Positions 46,100 through 59,140 of a stretch of DNA of 64,000 bases are shown in pieces (within the stretch, counting starts at the first letter, position 1; every line of letters starts with the position of its first letter). Made by a program: the position numbers and the translations under genes. The notes under the pieces were generated by a model. The model saw only the letters and a program-made list of their open reading frames with translations, did no database searches and had not been told where the DNA came from. This DNA is from Lytechinus variegatus (Eukaryota; Echinodermata; Echinoidea; Temnopleuroida; Toxopneustidae): assembly GCF_018143015.1 (NCBI RefSeq), contig NC_054756.1:17702402-17766401 (forward strand), in the 5' to 3' direction.

Positions 46100-46830
46100 T
46101 CTAGATGACTGACGACGTTGGTGGGAACGTCTCTTTGACCTTCTTTAATAGATGAGGTAAATTCAGTAAGTGAAAAACAGTGTGACCCTTGAATGAGTAT
46201 GAGAGACGTGAACAGCTCAAAGTTAATCAGATGTCTGATGAATTTGGGGTAATTGTTTCTGCAACTTCTTTGAAAACCGTTAAGGTGAGCAGAGGCTATG
46301 GTCCAATAGCTTCTGTCGCTCCTTTCTCAGAAAATGTTAGATGACAGTAAACTCACTGTTAATAAATGGCTGTAATCAATTAATCATTTAAATAGCAGTG
46401 AGGATAGCCCACTTGCGTATAGATGATTGAAGGCTTCGGTCTGAGTGTATAGGTCCCTTTTTCTATCAGCAGAAGAAATTTCATCCTGTAAAACGCAGCG
46501 TGACCAATTCACGATATCGATGATATGAACAGCTAAAATCCATTCAGATGACTGAATGCTGGTCTGAAAGCTTTTGCAACTATTTTATCTGATGATCCAA
46601 GGGCGGCCTGTGAAAACAGTGTGGACCAGCGAACGATTCTCACTGGTACGAACAACTCGAATGCGTATAGATGACAGAGTTCTTTGATGTGAAGGCTTTG
46701 GCAACTCCTTTATCAGATCGAGCAAATGCAACCTGTATAAACAGTGTGACCAACGAGCGATATTGTAGGTGTAACCGAGTCGAGTGCATCATAATGACTG
46801 AAGACCGCTCAGTCTTAAAAGCTCAGTCAA
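46100..46830 (-). repeat. Degenerate ~120-bp tandem repeat upstream of the receptor start
   Basis: Blocks sharing CCTGTRAAAACAGTGTGACCA, an ACGATAT segment, GCGTATAGATGA and GGCTTTGGCAACTCCTTTATC recur at about 46493, 46609 and 46733, with more diverged units leftwards to about 46.1 kb. Spacing is 116-124 bases. It lies 160-890 bases upstream of the signal-peptide ATG, so it may overlap promoter or 5' UTR. Confidence 0.6.
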
Positions 46831-47510
46831 GTTCGGGTATGACGGGGAAACTTGTCACACCCTGGATGAACTTTGGACGAATGAGAGCTATTGAATCGGA
46901 CGTAGCTTGTGACAAGCGTTGGTGTGTGTGCGTTACATCCTAGTCATGCTAGTGAGACATGGGAATGGTTCAGGTATTGGCTTCAAGGGGGGGGGGGGGT
47001 AAGGGCGTGGGGTGGTTGGTTGGGAGGGGGTGGGGACAACCGATGGCGTGGACTAATGTGTGTAATTATTCTCAACCCATCGTACCTTTATAAATGTTTT
47101 GATAGGCCTTTTGAGGCTGTGTGTATGGGTGTGTGCGCGCGAGGGTGCGTGTCTGGGTGAGGGATGGGACTGGTAATTTCAGGTGAAATCTTTCGCTTAG
47201 ATGACAGTATGTTAAAGGCTACTTGCTGGTGGGGAGCTGGTTTAAAGTTTACCATACAGATTCAAATTTCTCGGTTATCATTCAAATTCAAACCAAAGTT
47301 AAAATTCATCTAAAATAAAAAAAATAAAAAACCTATATGTAAATAGAATACATTTCCATTGCATGTAAGTACACTCGGTGTTACAAATGAGTATTAACAT
47401 TATAAAGAACGTATTACAACATGGTTATCATTTTGTGTTTTATAGACTATTCATAATGCATATTTTAAACAGACACGTGTAAATAACAGTAAATATAAGA
47501 AATACAGTAT

Positions 47511-48330
47511 ATGAAGAGTTTGGTTGCAAAAGGGGTTAGATCCACTTCAGACCATTCAGAGAAAAATCATCTTTTTTATTCTCACTTATTGCAATATTCT
47601 TATGAGAAACTAAATTTCTCATAATGTACTACCCTATCATGCGAACATAAAATTGGGTGTAAAAGAAATAAACCTGTCTTAACTTTTACTATTCATTTTT
47701 TTTCCGAAATTATCATTGTGGACCTAACCCCTTTTGCAAGCAAACTAAAATGAATCCATTCTGTTTTGAATAAAAAGTGATTTTTCTTTGCCACTTTTAT
47801 TCACGTTTTAATGCAAATTTAAAAATTTCTCTGGTATCATCTAAGCGACTGAAATATGTAGGTTTTGACACAGAAATCAATAAAATTTATGAACAATGGA
47901 CCTAACCCCTTATGACTGATTAACTATTCAGAAGGCTTTGGTTGCAAAAGGAGTTAGGTCCACTCCAAGAATTTTTGTTATTCTCCCATATTGCAATATT
48001 TTTATGCTAAAGTAAATTTGTATGATACCCTATCACGTGAACATGATATTGGTAATAACAGAAATCTACTTGTCTTCATTTTTTTCTTTCAAATATTCTT
48101 TTCCATAAAAAATCTTTGTGGACCTATCCCCTTTTGCAACCAAACTGAAATGGACCTAACCCCTTTTCAAAAAAGTCATTTTATTTTCCATTTTTGTTCA
48201 CTTTTTGATGGTAATTTCAACCTTTTTTGGTATCATCTTATAAAGCTAAAATCTATACATTGAGACCAAAAAGAAAATCAAATTTGACGAAAAATTGACC
48301 TAACCCCTTTTGCAACTGAGCTCTTCATAT
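47511..48330. mobile_element. Element with GGACCTAACCCCTTTTGCAA repeats
   Basis: Ends are inverted (ATGAAGAGTTTGGTTGCAAA at the left, TTTTGCAACTGAGCTCTTCAT at the right). Between them the AAAAGGGGTTAGGTCC motif recurs in both orientations, giving two tandem ~400-base units (about 47519-47905 and 47938-48318). Non-coding and unclassified. Confidence 0.65.
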
Positions 48331-48836
48331 GTCGAAACATCGCACGAAGAAAAAAGAAAGAAGCCCGGTTTGCATCTAGGAAGGAAAGCTCTAAACTAGT
48401 GTTTTGAAAGCTCTAAATTTCAATTCATGCCCCCCCCCCCCTCTCTCTTTCCATCTTCCTCTATCTCTCCTAACGGATTTGAATGTGCTTTCGTTAAATG
48501 GATAGCACGTGTGCCTAATAGCAGGATGCTAGGAATTTTCTAAAATTGAGTTTGGAAGATTTTCTGGCGCAAAAATACCAATGTTGAACTTCCCGGGCTT
48601 GCATGATTCAGTAGTTTTTCTTAACACCTAGGGGGTGGTGACCTCATTATCCCTGGTACATTTTGGTCTGCATAGTCCAAATAGTCTAATCATAACATTT
48701 TAATTCTAACATGATGCCTGCTGAATGTTGTGATTGCCGTAGAATTCGTACAGAGATCACTAGGTTCCAGTGGGCAACGGGCCAACATCTATCCCATTAG
48801 CATGGTAAGTTTGATTCATACACATTTAAAAGAAAA

Positions 48837-49083
48837 TGTACACTGAAAAAACTCCGGTACTGATTTATTACCAGCACGGAATCTATATATATATCCACAC
48901 CAGCGAAGTGTTAAACAACTGGTTTTGGTCTAACATGAGATATGTGTTTATACAACTCCAATTCGTATTAAAACAGCATCGGTTTGATTCCAAACTGGTG
49001 TTATTTCAATACTTCTCTGCTGTGGGCATACATGTAGATTCCGGGCTGGTGTTAAATCAACACCGGAGTTTTTGCAGTGTATA
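48837..49083. mobile_element. ACACTGCAAAAA-type hairpin MITE, copy 3
   Basis: TACACTGAAAAAACTCCGG at the left and CACCGGAGTTTTTGCAGTGTA at the right. Same interior as copy 2 (GCATCGGTTTGATTCCAAAC). Intact. Confidence 0.75.
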
Positions 49084-50855
49084 GAGAGTATTGTGATATA
49101 TCCATGATAACGGGTTCGATGCTTAGCACTGAGAGACCGATGAGTCATATTGAAGGTTCCGAATACTTAAAGGCAATTGCACCCGAAACATTCCTTGAGG
49201 TCTGTTAAAGTACATAGAGTGTCCGTTGTCGCTTCTGATAATAGCGAGTTTTCATTTTACGATCCACGACGGACTAACGAACGAACGTAGAAAGAGAACT
49301 GTCATTTTTTTATCAAACTGAACAACCAGGAAGTCTGGGTCGATAATTGGTCAATCAAAAAAAGCAGTTTCGTCCTGGACTCTGAACGACAAATAGGCCT
49401 ATGCAACTTTTTCGTCAGCTCCGAATTTAGGACGAAACTGCTGCCCCAGTTGACCTATTTTGGACAAAGACCTCCTAGCTGCTCTTTGTCATTTGACGGA
49501 TATTTTCAATAATATCCTGTCTTAGAATCAGGAGTTGCGAAAAACTCCACCTCTTTTAGAAAACACACATTTTCATTTTTTTTTCATGACAGGCCTCTAA
49601 TCGAATATTCGTTTAATGCAATATTAACGTCTGCTAGTAGGTCCATGGTTGCACAACTAATTTGTATAAAATGGATTTTGCTTCTTTGTCTCATCATAAG
49701 AATCGGCTAAAATTGTTGATTTTTTTATCTTGTGGTTTTTCTTTTTTTGTCTTTCTTAATACTCATAAGTAGAGTCATCATTGATCAACCCAGGAGGGTT
49801 GGCAAATAATCGTTCAATCTAAAATAATTGTGTGATTGAAACTCCATTTTGGTTATACTATGAAGTACAATTTATAGCACGAAAAACCCCTAATACTCCC
49901 TCACTTGCTTTCACAATTCGGAGGCTTGTGTCAAATCTCGTTAATCAAACATAATTCATTTCACCTCAAAGCTTTTGTAGCATCTTTGCCGGCAAGTTTT
50001 AAAAGTGCAACTTGAAAAATTGCACTTTGCACATATCATGCATATTGATGTGTGTAAATGTTGGCATAAACCAGGCCCAAACTCGGCATTCTTAATGAAT
50101 TGTCAACTAAATTGAAGATTGTCATTGGATGCTTCCTGCTTGGTGGTTATTATGATAGAAGAGGGATTGCAAGGGGGAGGAGAAACGGAAAAGGGATAGG
50201 AAAGGGGAAGAGAAGAGTTCCTATTTGAATCTCTGTTAGATCGTTTTGTCGACATGGGCTTAGATCCCAGTTCCTGTGGACCGTTTCCTTAAAAAGAGCT
50301 TTAAGTTATTTGCGATGAAAACTGTTTTAATCCATACATAATTATATATGGTTGGCCAAGGACGGATTTATCAGCGATTGTAACTATACAAAAAATTGTC
50401 CAACGTTTCATCGATTTCTTACAGGAGTTTCATGATCCCCTTTGATGCATTTGCAACTAGTGCCAAACTGCGATTATTTTTTTGTCTGTATTGTAAACAT
50501 GGTAAAACAAACCTACAATTTCGCCAAATTGTATTCCTTTTCCGTTTTGCGGTTTAACTAGATTTCTTGATACTCTTAATACAATGTCTATTGCGAGGTT
50601 TTGTTCTTGTTTTGATATCAACCGAATATTGGCACTCTCTTTTCTGATAAAATGTGCTTAATAAAATGACTTCATGTCCAACTTTATTTTCTCAATTGGA
50701 ATATTTGATAGAAGTAACACCGATCCCGATTTTCCATGGAAAATAATGAATATTTGCAGACATATGCATGCATTTCAGCGTTTAGGACTTTTGAATTGTT
50801 GCTGATTGAGTTATTTTTCTTTCTTTTTTGTCCTTTTCCGCTTAATCTTGGAATC

Positions 50856-53800
50856 ATGGTGCATCTTGGGCAATCAGACGCCTGGCAGCCGTAAAAAAAT
50901 GCATCCTCTCAACATCTTTCCCATGGCCCAAGTCCTTAAATCGCGCCTGTTTGAATTCAACTCTTTATTTTCTATTGTTCATTTTTAATTTCTTTCTCCC
51001 ACGAAAGTGGCGCCACATGCACGAACTTTCCCCTCCCTGTTACACCACTGCACCTACCTCAATGACACACCGTGGTGAAATTCCTCTTTTATTGAGTCAG
51101 AATCAGTTAACAAGTGTCAGCACAATACCCCCTTCTTCCGCATCCTTCTACCCGCCCCGGACCCCCTTCCTCTTCCTTTCAGTGTTTATAGGTATATATG
51201 TACGACATTCTCTGGAGATACTATCGGCCACCTATTCGTGTTAGCACAAACATCCGAGTCCATTCAGATTTCACCCAAGAGAGGATGTGGATAACTTGTC
51301 CTAAAAAAAGCCGAAAAATATCCATTTGCAATTTTTAGAAACCTTTTGAAAGCGTGCTTGGGGTAATATGCTACCTGCATTTTCTGTGCACTGAATTGTA
51401 AGAACGGAAAGTTGATAAAAAGTATTGTTTAAGAGTTTATAAGTTTAAGAACTTTCCCCAACTTGTCCAAATTATTATTATTATTTTTTATTGATAACCG
51501 TTTTCCAAAGTGTTACATAGATAGGTCATTAAATGAGACATTAACTAGTTGTGGTTCATTTACCTTTCCATAAAATTATATATCTATTTACTTGTTAAGG
51601 GTCCATGTCCCCATCATCCTGGTGTACGGTTGTAAATAAGAAATGTACAATCATGTAAATATAAACAATTCAAATTAAATTTGGAAACGAATGAGAAGAA
51701 AATATAGAACAATACAAAAGGCCAGCTCATTGATTAAGGCTTGATTGAATACATATTTTCATATCGGTCGAGTTATTTCGACAATTTCTAGATAGTCAAA
51801 AAAGAGCGTGCAAGCATAAAATAACGTCTTCGATATGAAATATATTTTTTGACAGATTTTGATATAATCTCCAGAAAATTTATTCATACTTTTTCATTTA
51901 ATCATTTATTTCCTTTCTTTATTATTTTCCCTCCTTTATTTGAAAGGAGGGCAAAAGCCCCAAGCCCTTTTAAATTTTGTGTGTTAGGGTGTGCATGAGG
52001 AGTGTGTGTGTGTGTTTATCTCTCACACCGGTTTATCCACTTAGATTTAGGGACACGTGCTGCATCGGAAGGCCAAGCATAACTATCTTATAGAACGTTT
52101 TGTTTTTATAGGACTCCCATTGCACTGACACAGCAGCAATATCTCCTCTCATCTCTGGCTGACAGATCGGGGAAGTCCGTGTTTATTCCTGGGCCAGAGG
52201 GACGGGAAACAATGGACCAGCAAGATATCAGATTTTCACTCACAGTTTTGGATCCTTATAAAGATAAGTATAGTGGACAAGACTTAAAGGTATAACGAGG
52301 AAAGGGTGAATGTAGGGTTTATTTCCAATTCGTCCAAATGCCAAGTCGTCTACTACAATATTTTGGTCTGTCATCAGTTCGTCTACTCACCACACGGTCT
52401 ACTTTCATTTAGTCTACAGCCATTTCGTCTAATAACCAGTTGGTCCAATAGACATTTAGTCCATATACCATTCGGTCTAACTAAACTAAATTGTTATTTG
52501 TGCAAAACGAATGAAAAGAAAATGGGTATTATCTTATTAGACGATATGGTAGTAGACGAAATGGTGATTAGACGAAGTGATAATTGGACCAAATGATTAT
52601 TGGACCAAATTGTTATTAGACGAAATGTTAATGGACGGAATAGGATTAGACTAAATGAAGGTAGACCATGTGGTGAGTGGACGAGTTGGCAGTGGACGAA
52701 TTGACAATTTACCGAATGTAGAGATGTGGAAATGGTTGAGGGGCCGGGGTTGTGAGAGAGGTAAAATGAGATTAAGAAGGGCATGAATGGAGGAGGTGTG
52801 AGACAGGGATTAAGAGGGGAAAAAAGAGATGTGGGCACGACAGACTATAAAATTAATCCAAGCTCCTTTCTACTAAACGCAACTCATATTTTTTTTCTTT
52901 ATTGATTCAAATCAACGTAGAAAAATCAAACCAGCGTAACCAGTAACAATGAAAATTTCATCGAAATCGGATGTAACATTTAAAAAAAGTGTATTGCATT
53001 TTAGAATTTCTCTTTTTACAAAAAAAATATGCATGCAAAGCAGAGTGACATGTAAATAAGAGGGTCGATGATGTCCCTCACTCACAATTTATTTTGCTTT
53101 TTATTGTTTGAATTGTGCAATATTTCAATTTTTACAGACTCGACAACAAGGGCCAACTAGACTGAACCATATAATGGTTTTTAAAAATGGATGGTATACA
53201 TGTTCAGGGATAAATAATTTTTTTCTCTCAAGACAATGGGGAAAAACCGGAATATGTCATTTTTTAGAATAAAATAAGAAAAGAAATAGCGTATGGGTAA
53301 TACATCCATATGTTTACCGACCAGGATTTGCATATTGTTTTGAGAAATGAAGCAATAATTTTTAAATGTCATAATATTGTCATTTTACACTCGATTTTGA
53401 TGATTTTTTCCGTGTTTGTTGGATTTAGCTCTTTTCGTTTAAATCAACCTTTTGTTGAGATGGACATGCCCTTTAATGTTTTTAAAAATAATAATCAGTT
53501 TCCTTCTTTTACGTGTTAAAACTTTGATTTTTCTTACCCCTTTCTCATGTTTCTGTCCTCTTCATGTCTATACTCTGCATTCTACATGTTCTATAACCTA
53601 ACCATATACAGCTTCCATGGATGTACAGTGATCAAATGACATCAAACATGTCAAATGAATTAACCGATCACATACGGTTTGCAATGTTATACCATTTATC
53701 ATTTTCATTAATCCATATTTGTAATTAAGCTATACCATAAAACATCGATTAAACACTTCCTTTTTTCCGATACGCACTAAAATTATGAAGACAACTTTAT

Positions 53801-54816
53801 TTATTCGACTAAGCGAATAAATAATCTATATGCTTACATTTTCTATCATTCTGAGGTCCACGCAAATCTTGGTATTCTTAAAAACACCTTTAAAAAAGGG
53901 AAAATAGATTTCGATGTGGTGAAATACACATGTTAATCATTTCCGATGCTGTAGGCCTACATTCTCTGATGAATGAAGCTGTGGTTCAAATTAAGATCTA
54001 GATCTTTTATACTTTTTTTACATTTTATTTTCTATTTTCATCGTTATCATTGATACACATCTGATTTCAAAACGTACGGTTAATTTGATACGAGAGGAAT
54101 ATTCCATACATCGTTCTGAGATGAGGAATATGACTGCATGTAACCGTGCGTTCACTCGTATGGGTTCACTAATTACATGGCTAATAAACGTTGATTCCTC
54201 TGTAAATCATTGGTTTCCGTACCCAGTGAATTCTAAATTGTTGTCTCTATTTTCGCCTCTCCTACTCTAGCTACCTATTCACCATGTAATATCATCTTTC
54301 TCTGTCAGGGGCTACCACATCGGGGGCAAGTTTTATGAAACTTGTTACAATAACAAATTTGCAATGACAGTTATAAGATAATGAAATGATTTTATTTGAT
54401 TGGCTGATAGTTAACTTATGTCTTTGCAATATTATAACAAGTCTTCATGAAACGGAACTCAGGACATCTTAGCCAGTCTTCTGACGTATACGTATCGCAA
54501 GCCGTTATAACATTCTCAATATCATGAACGTTATATCATTCTCGATATCAAGTAAATCCTTTTATTAAACATCAACATGGATTCATTATAAAGAATACGT
54601 TTGATGATATCAATAATTTGATTTCTTGATAAAAAGACATAAGTGAATCCATGGTATCAAGAAATATGATTACATGATAAACGTCTTTCCATAAGCATGT
54701 ATCGATACACCTTTCACATGACTCACACTCTATTTCTCTCTCCCTATATTCTACAGGCGCCGCTTTTTAGCAGCTTCCTCCATTCCAAACCTCTTTATAT
54801 GATTATCTTGAAATGA
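50856..54816 (+). CDS. Candidate small three-exon plus-strand gene (90 codons), unrecognised
   Basis: Three segments join in phase: 50856-50890 (ATG with A at -3 and G at +4, donor CC followed by GTAAAA), 52112-52289 (59 codons, acceptor TTTTTATAG, donor AAAG followed by GTATAA) and 54757-54816 (strong pyrimidine tract, CTACAG acceptor, 19 codons, TGA). AATAAA follows at 54826. The middle exon is the best supported: its G+C content exceeds the flanks and its peptide has ordinary composition (GKSVFIPGPEGRETM, RFSLTVLDPYKDKY). I recognise no family and see no signal peptide or membrane segment. The first exon is short and could be wrong. It may be a chance assembly. Confidence 0.3.
52112..52289 (+). 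CDS. Candidate exon (middle of the plus-strand candidate)
   Basis: 178 bases, one base completing a codon plus 59 open codons, flanked by GTTTTTATAG and AAAG followed by GTATAA. It ends 19 bases before the target duplication of foldback copy C, so that element sits in the presumed intron. Confidence 0.4.
52308..52721. mobile_element. Foldback element of 16-bp repeats, copy C
   Basis: Body 52316-52713 between GAATGTAG copies (52308-52315 and 52714-52721), an exact 8-base target duplication. Left end GGTTTATTTCCAATTCGTCC; right end on the minus strand GGTAAATTGTCAATTCGTCC. The halves consist of inverse TTTCGTCTAATAACC-type units. The clearest of the three copies. Confidence 0.8.
52905..53478. 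mobile_element. TTAA-type MITE, copy 2 (degenerate)
   Basis: Shares TTATTGTTTGAATTGTGCAA, CAATATTTCAATTTTTACAGA and the right end GAGATGGACATGCCCTTTAA with the element at 8396-8923. The left terminus is degraded. Confidence 0.55.
54323..54465. mobile_element. MITE-like element (AAGTTTTATGAAAC ends), copy 2
   Basis: GCAAGTTTTATGAAACTTG at the left and CAAGTCTTCATGAAACGGAA at the right, around TGATTGGCTGATAG. Related to the element at 39903-40050. Confidence 0.5.
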
Positions 54817-54825
54817 ATGAAATGA

Positions 54826-54831
54826 AATAAA
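54826..54831 (+). terminator. Possible polyadenylation signal AATAAA
   Basis: AATAAA ten bases after the TGA of the candidate last exon. This is very close to the stop, and AATAAA is common in AT-rich DNA, so it is only mild support. Confidence 0.25.
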
Positions 54832-55139
54832 AGCTCCTCCTGAAAAATGTTTGTTCCTGTCCCAGAATAAAAAAGAAATGAAATGAGAGGAGAAATGGTA
54901 TCATGTAAAAAAAATCATTAAAAAAATCGCTTTGCTTTAGAAAATCATTCAAATCCTCAAAATATTGTGACTCATTACGCCACTGCAAACAGTGCAAATG
55001 GTCTAGATTATTTTTATGATTCCATTTTCTCAAAAGACATTCACTAAATTCGTATTAGCAGGATTAGTAGACAGTAGACATCAACGAAAAGTTGTCACTA
55101 CTTCCTCTACTACTACTAATAATATATGCAATATTAATA

Positions 55140-55385
55140 TATCACCTAATACAAACATTTCTAAGCGCTGCATATCATTACCCCCGCTTGAGCACAGCTA
55201 CCCTGATCAGACGCTCGAGCATTCAAGGAATTCCTTCCTACCGGGTACACATTTACTACACCTGGGTGGAGAGTGGCAAATGTAGATAAACGCCTTGTCA
55301 AAGGACGTAAGTGCTACGTTGGGATTTGAACCCCGGAGCTTGAGATTCACAGTTCGGAGACTTAACCACTGAACCACAACACCTC
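55140..55385 (-). mobile_element. tRNA-derived SINE
   Basis: On the minus strand the head has an A-box-like GTGGTTCAGTGGTTAAG and a B box GGGGTTCAAATCCC. The body has CACCCAGGTGTAGTAAATG, GTACCCGGTAGG and GAATTCCTTGAATGC, matching the SINE at 22.1 kb. Ends are eroded. Confidence 0.7.
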
Positions 55386-56008
55386 TATTAATGACCGCCG
55401 AAGTGTTAATTGGATATAATTAATACCGGTGGTCTATATTAATCACGTTAATAAAGAACTGTCAATGTTTGTCTGCGGTTGAACTCGCCAGACATATTGG
55501 TTCTATTTTTATCTTTTAATGCAAACAATGTATCGTTACCTTAATAAAATATTTTTTAATGTTTCATATGCTGCCAATTTTATAAACCTATGTCGAGATT
55601 ATCATTCAAATATCATATTTCAAAACTAAATTTCCTTCACCTAATTATTAAGTTGATATAATGTTGCGGCACAGACTTTGAGGGTTATATATTTTAGTGA
55701 AAGGATTAACTCAATGACTCCACCCTGCCTCCCTCCAATACAACCCCTTACATAACCCCTAACCCCACCACATTGTTTTCATCTTTGAAACAAAAAGTAC
55801 TTATTTAGAGGGGAAAATACAAATTTCAGCCAAAAAAGTAAAAAAGGGTGTGAAATAGATAAGTGCTTTTTACCCACACACGTCTTTAAATATAATAAAG
55901 AAATAAGAACAATATTGTTAGTCCAGGTATGGATCCTCATTCTTGTCATAGTCTTTTACATGACGGATGCAGAAGAAATGTGTGGATGTAAAAATATTGC
56001 ATGAAATT

Positions 56009-56512
56009 AGGACTGGGGTAAGTTGAGCCATCCAACATGGGGCAAGTTGAGCCATGGTAATTCATATGGTAATGTATAATAAAAAAAAAACGAACAATCT
56101 TTAAAAAGCCATTGATATGCAGGCAGAAAGGAGCAAAACCATGTGACAGTTCTTTTGCTTTTAGAGGATGTTAATATTTAAAGAGAATTAGCAAGTGAAA
56201 AGACTTTAAATAAAAATTGGCATACTGGTTCTTCCTGTATACATTTTGTACATACTGTTTGTGGCTCAAATTACCCCCAGGAGGCACAACTTACCCCCAC
56301 ATATGGGGCAAGTTGAGCCATTTGACATCGTTTTTTTTTCAAAGGTCACAATGAATATTTGTGTGGGGGTAGAAAGTTATATGTAGGTGAAAAATATTTC
56401 CCAAGAATCAAATTTAATGGCAAGGTACTTATTTCTGCATTATTATTATTCACATCAATTCTAACATGTAAAATGCAAAAAGTGTCACAACTTACCCCGC
56501 CTTCCCCTACAG
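56009..56512. mobile_element. Element with GGGGCAAGTTGAGCCA motifs
   Basis: GACTGGGGTAAGTTGAGCCA at the left and CACAACTTACCCCGCC at the right are inverted. Inside, GGGGCAAGTTGAGCCAT occurs twice and the complement CAACTTACCCCCAC once. Interior AT-rich and non-coding. Confidence 0.6.
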
Positions 56513-58997
56513 TTGATTGAAATAAATGATAAGTGTACATTCAAAGAGAATCTTTGCTCCGGTTTCCTTTCTGTATGTTTCAATAGATGGCTTCCCCAAC
56601 GACATTATCAGTAACTCCTATGAAATCGATGAACATTTTTTTTTATTTCGTCATAACAGTGTTATACCACTGTTAACACTAATACATGTATTTACAGTTA
56701 GAAGGAAAGTGCATAACTTGAGAATTTGAAAATGTATTTACACTTCAAAAAATGTGCAATTTTGTTTTCATTTATCAGATATCTCCAGATTTTTTCCTAA
56801 AATCCTTTTATTTTAACATCAATAAAGTCCACTCTGAAACAATTTTTAATTGCCATGGGTAATAAATTTGAAGTGATAAAGTATACTTTCAGGGTCAGAT
56901 TGAAAGTAATTTTTAGTTTATGTTCTCTCTTTTTATCAGCATCATTATTTTTTAGTATTTTTCCATCCAATTCTTCAAAGATCATTGCCCGCAAAATAAA
57001 AATACAAATTATAATTTCATGGATTGCATCTTAGAATGCATTTGATTTTACGATGTGTTAAATATGGAGAGGATCGACATCTCAGGCTTGTTGGTGAAAT
57101 TGATATCTTCCGGTCAAAAATAGAACAGGCGTTTATAGAAGGATGTTGTTAGCAGGTATTAAAATGTCTTTGCCAGGGATAACCTTATGATCACCAACAT
57201 AGTCGGATCCAAGATTTTATTCCTTCGGGGTGAGGGGGCAAAAACGCTTGTGGGCTGATAAAACATCGTTTCTCAAAATTTAAATTGTCCGATGATAGCT
57301 CAGAATAAGCTAGATTTTAGAGTTATAACATTAGTGGCAACCTTCTTTAGTCTCTAAAGAGTCCTTCACAGGTATCAGGAGACCGTTTTCTAGCAATATG
57401 AGACTGACACCATTCCTATACTTTTTTTAATACTGCATTTTCTATATATATAAGCTGCCCTGAAAAAAGTTGAATTTTGAGATGCAAGTTCTTATCAGTC
57501 CAACAACAAAAAATGAAATCCCGACGTTCTAATTGGTGAATATGTGTCCGACCGATAAAACAGTGGTCAATATCAACCAAAAGTCTGGTAGATTTGACCG
57601 ATAAATTGTTTTTTTTAACGAATTCTGTCGGTCGGACACGTCATATTCATCAAATTATTTGTTATTGGCCAATTCCTTTCAGGATGGCAATATTGTGATA
57701 CAACTTCGGGCAAAACAGATAGTTTCATTATTCTTTATTTAACCCATTTTTTTATTTAAATCAAATTTAGATCGGCTGTCAATAGTGGCCAGTCAAGCTG
57801 TCAATCTTGAGGACTTATATTTGAATCTCAAAAGATTTTGATTTAAATCTAAGAGCTTTGAATTTAAACAATTACATATTCACTACAAATCCCTGCAGTG
57901 TTCGGTTGGTTACCATTGCATGAAATTTTAAGTGCATATAATTTTGCTGCCCAATTTGTTTTACAATGTTAAACTGCCTTCTAAATGTTGAGATGAACAA
58001 AATTTGTTGGGGCAAACGACCCATTCCCTCTGAAAGGGGGGGAATAATAATTTGTACGGTTTAGTGCTTCACACGTTCACAAAATAAAATCCTTTATCAA
58101 TATAAACGGGGCACCGTTCTCATCTATTTGATGAATAATATCAGAAGATATCAAATAGGAATGACAGTAAGGGTAGCCCATCACTCCAGATGTAGGGCAC
58201 ATCCTTACCAACTGGAGTTATCATTATCCTGTCAATCCATTTTTAGAATTAATATTTATTGTTGGTCAAGGTCCAATTGTCCTGCATAATGACAGATGTA
58301 TTAATTCATGTCAATTGGGGAAAAATCGCTTTGGTTAGGGTTGGTTATTTAAGCAAGTGCGAAAGAGATGTTGGTTTTCAGCTTTATTGTATTAATTGTC
58401 TCTGTTGTTCGTGATATTATGTGTTGTTAAATCAAATTGAATTTCAATTCCGATGTGCCCAATATACAATCATAAACACATTTATCATACCATGTCATGA
58501 CTGTAATAATGCATACTTTAGAATTTTGGCTACGATACATTTTTTATTAAAAGTTTTATTGAATTGAATAAGATAAAAAAATATATAAATGCATTCAAAG
58601 ATAGTAAGCAAGATTTTTTTAAAAACATAACAATTTGGAAATTTATCATTCAAATGACAAGCGTTATGGGGTTAAATTGCAGCCAGCTTTCGAATTATGT
58701 TTCATTTTCATAAACATATTTCATCATCACAACACTATAAATTAAAGCACAAAAAATGTTTCAAAAGATGTGTATTTGCCATTATCCATGTTATCATGAT
58801 TAAAGCGTGTGTGATAGGGAGGCTGAGGTGGAACATTTTATATTAATAGTTTAAAGCTGTGCCCCTTATATCAAGTATTTCACTGCATAATATTTTCATT
58901 TCAAATAGGACACATTTTTTGCTTCCTTTGTTTCGCTCGCTTGCAACTTTTTAAGTTTGTCCCCGTAAACTTTTTTCTTTTTTTTGTCCCGTTTTTT

Positions 58998-59140
58998 TTC
59001 TTACTCATTACGCCACAGTATACACCTGGTATTTCTTTTTATTTATTTTTTTATTTTTTATTTGTCTATTTCTTTATAGTTATTTTTCATGTGTTTATTC
59101 ATTCATTCATCATTTATTTTCATCAGTGGCGTAATGAGCG
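58998..59140. mobile_element. Short element with CTCATTACGCCAC ends
   Basis: CTCATTACGCCACAG at the left and CAGTGGCGTAATGAG at the right flank a T-rich core. A single arm of the same motif is at about 54971-54985. Confidence 0.45.
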
